DNA of 64,000 nucleotides from Lottia gigantea. Taxonomy: Eukaryota > Mollusca > Gastropoda > Lottiidae. Shown in pieces: positions 63,601 through 64,000 of the stretch. Position 1 is the stretch's first letter; every line of letters begins with the position of its first letter. The translations under genes were made by a program, and so were the position numbers. The stretch spans positions 2,483,079-2,547,078 of the forward strand of contig NW_008710049.1 in the NCBI RefSeq assembly GCF_000327385.1. The letters run 5' to 3'. The notes beneath the pieces are model-generated. The model had not been told where the DNA came from. It saw only the letters and a program-made list of their open reading frames with translations, and ran no database searches.

Positions 63601-64000
63601 TCACAGACTATATAGCGGAATATAGCGCACTTGTTATAATTTTACAAAATGTGTTATGTACTCTAGGTTGTATTTGAGTTCTGTAAGCTGTAGAATGCCA
63701 TCTATCAAACCATTCGATTTATAAATTGAAAAAAAAAGAAACAAAATAACAATCCTAAAAGGAACAAAACTTCAAATCTATACCTCTTGAACACGGAATA
63801 TTATTCTGGTACGAGTCTACTCTCACACAGTTTTGAGATAGGTGTACCTCATAATTACATAAAATAATGATAGGCACAAAATGTTTACTGAGGGTATATT
63901 TGGGCGCTAGTAACGTTTATTATTGAAGGTCTCAGTCCTGTTCCAGGTAAGTATGCTTATATTGTCAATACATACTATAGACTATATATACTAGTAATTG
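57679..64000. other. Upstream intergenic DNA
   Basis: It is strongly AT-rich to about 60.6 kb. Two less AT-rich patches (60640-61050 and 62440-62690) may be worn repeats; the second holds a 79-codon minus-strand ORF without a recognised domain. No gene is supported besides the weak candidate at 60854. Confidence 0.45.
60854..61051 (+). CDS. Candidate small ORF, 65 residues, unknown function
   Basis: It is an ATG-to-TGA ORF starting MSSVRFRPSKGQLSKEY, in a slightly less AT-rich patch (60640-61050). Composition is not strongly AT-driven. There is no domain, no flanking exon I can join to it, and no homologue known to me. A chance ORF is likely. Confidence 0.14.
   Translation: MSSVRFRPSKGQLSKEYTLFVKLQKHSQRGWISRSMDNHIVKEVVYQDVFVSYLNLQESLCRNIP

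Noticed and set aside
1-64000. tRNA or rRNA genes, LTR retroelements, and capsid- or envelope-bearing elements
   Set aside because: I looked for B-box-like GGTTCGANTCC sequence, rRNA-like conserved blocks, long terminal repeats and long retroelement frames, and found none that I could support.

Overview
The window is AT-rich animal genomic DNA (about two thirds A+T by eye), with short GT-AG introns, one very long first coding intron and many small interspersed repeats. The one gene I can identify is a six-exon coding region on the minus strand (41695 down to 18805). Its SAND and SAM domains match the vertebrate SAMD11/SAMD7 family. Repeat content and gene style fit an invertebrate, most likely a mollusc or other lophotrochozoan. 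That placement is inference; no species-diagnostic sequence is present.

Gene layout, 5' to 3' on the minus strand: exon 1 (41695-41189; start codon, AT-hook-like motif, SAND domain), a 16.5 kb intron, exon 2 (24719-23995; acidic Ser/Asp/Glu-rich linker), exon 3 (22399-22107), exon 4 (21705-21108; Pro-rich start and a long charged helix), exon 5 (20073-19308; Pro/Ser-rich linker and first third of the SAM domain) and exon 6 (18990-18805; rest of SAM and stop). All five introns have GT..AG ends. The phases 0, 2, 1, 2 and 0 fit together without adjustment and give one 1024-residue protein. Vertebrate SAMD7 and SAMD11 are known as photoreceptor partners of Polycomb repressive complex 1, so a nuclear repressor or adaptor role is the likely reading.

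The rest is non-coding as far as I can see. Positions 1-18.8 kb lie downstream of the gene and hold several short terminal-inverted-repeat elements: a 121 bp hAT-type MITE at 13760-13880 with an 8 bp target duplication, two copies of a ~330 bp element at 6440 and 8085, and foldback elements at 3.2-4.65 kb. Intron 1 (24720-41188) holds a ~41 bp x 13 minisatellite, four perfect CRE palindromes, further repeat copies and two small sense-opposed ORFs that may or may not be real. Positions 41.7-64 kb lie upstream of the gene and hold the presumed promoter region, a diverged direct duplication at 47.9-48.9 kb, another TIR element at 57518-57678 and otherwise featureless AT-rich DNA. I found no tRNA, rRNA, CRISPR array, LTR retroelement or capsid-bearing element.
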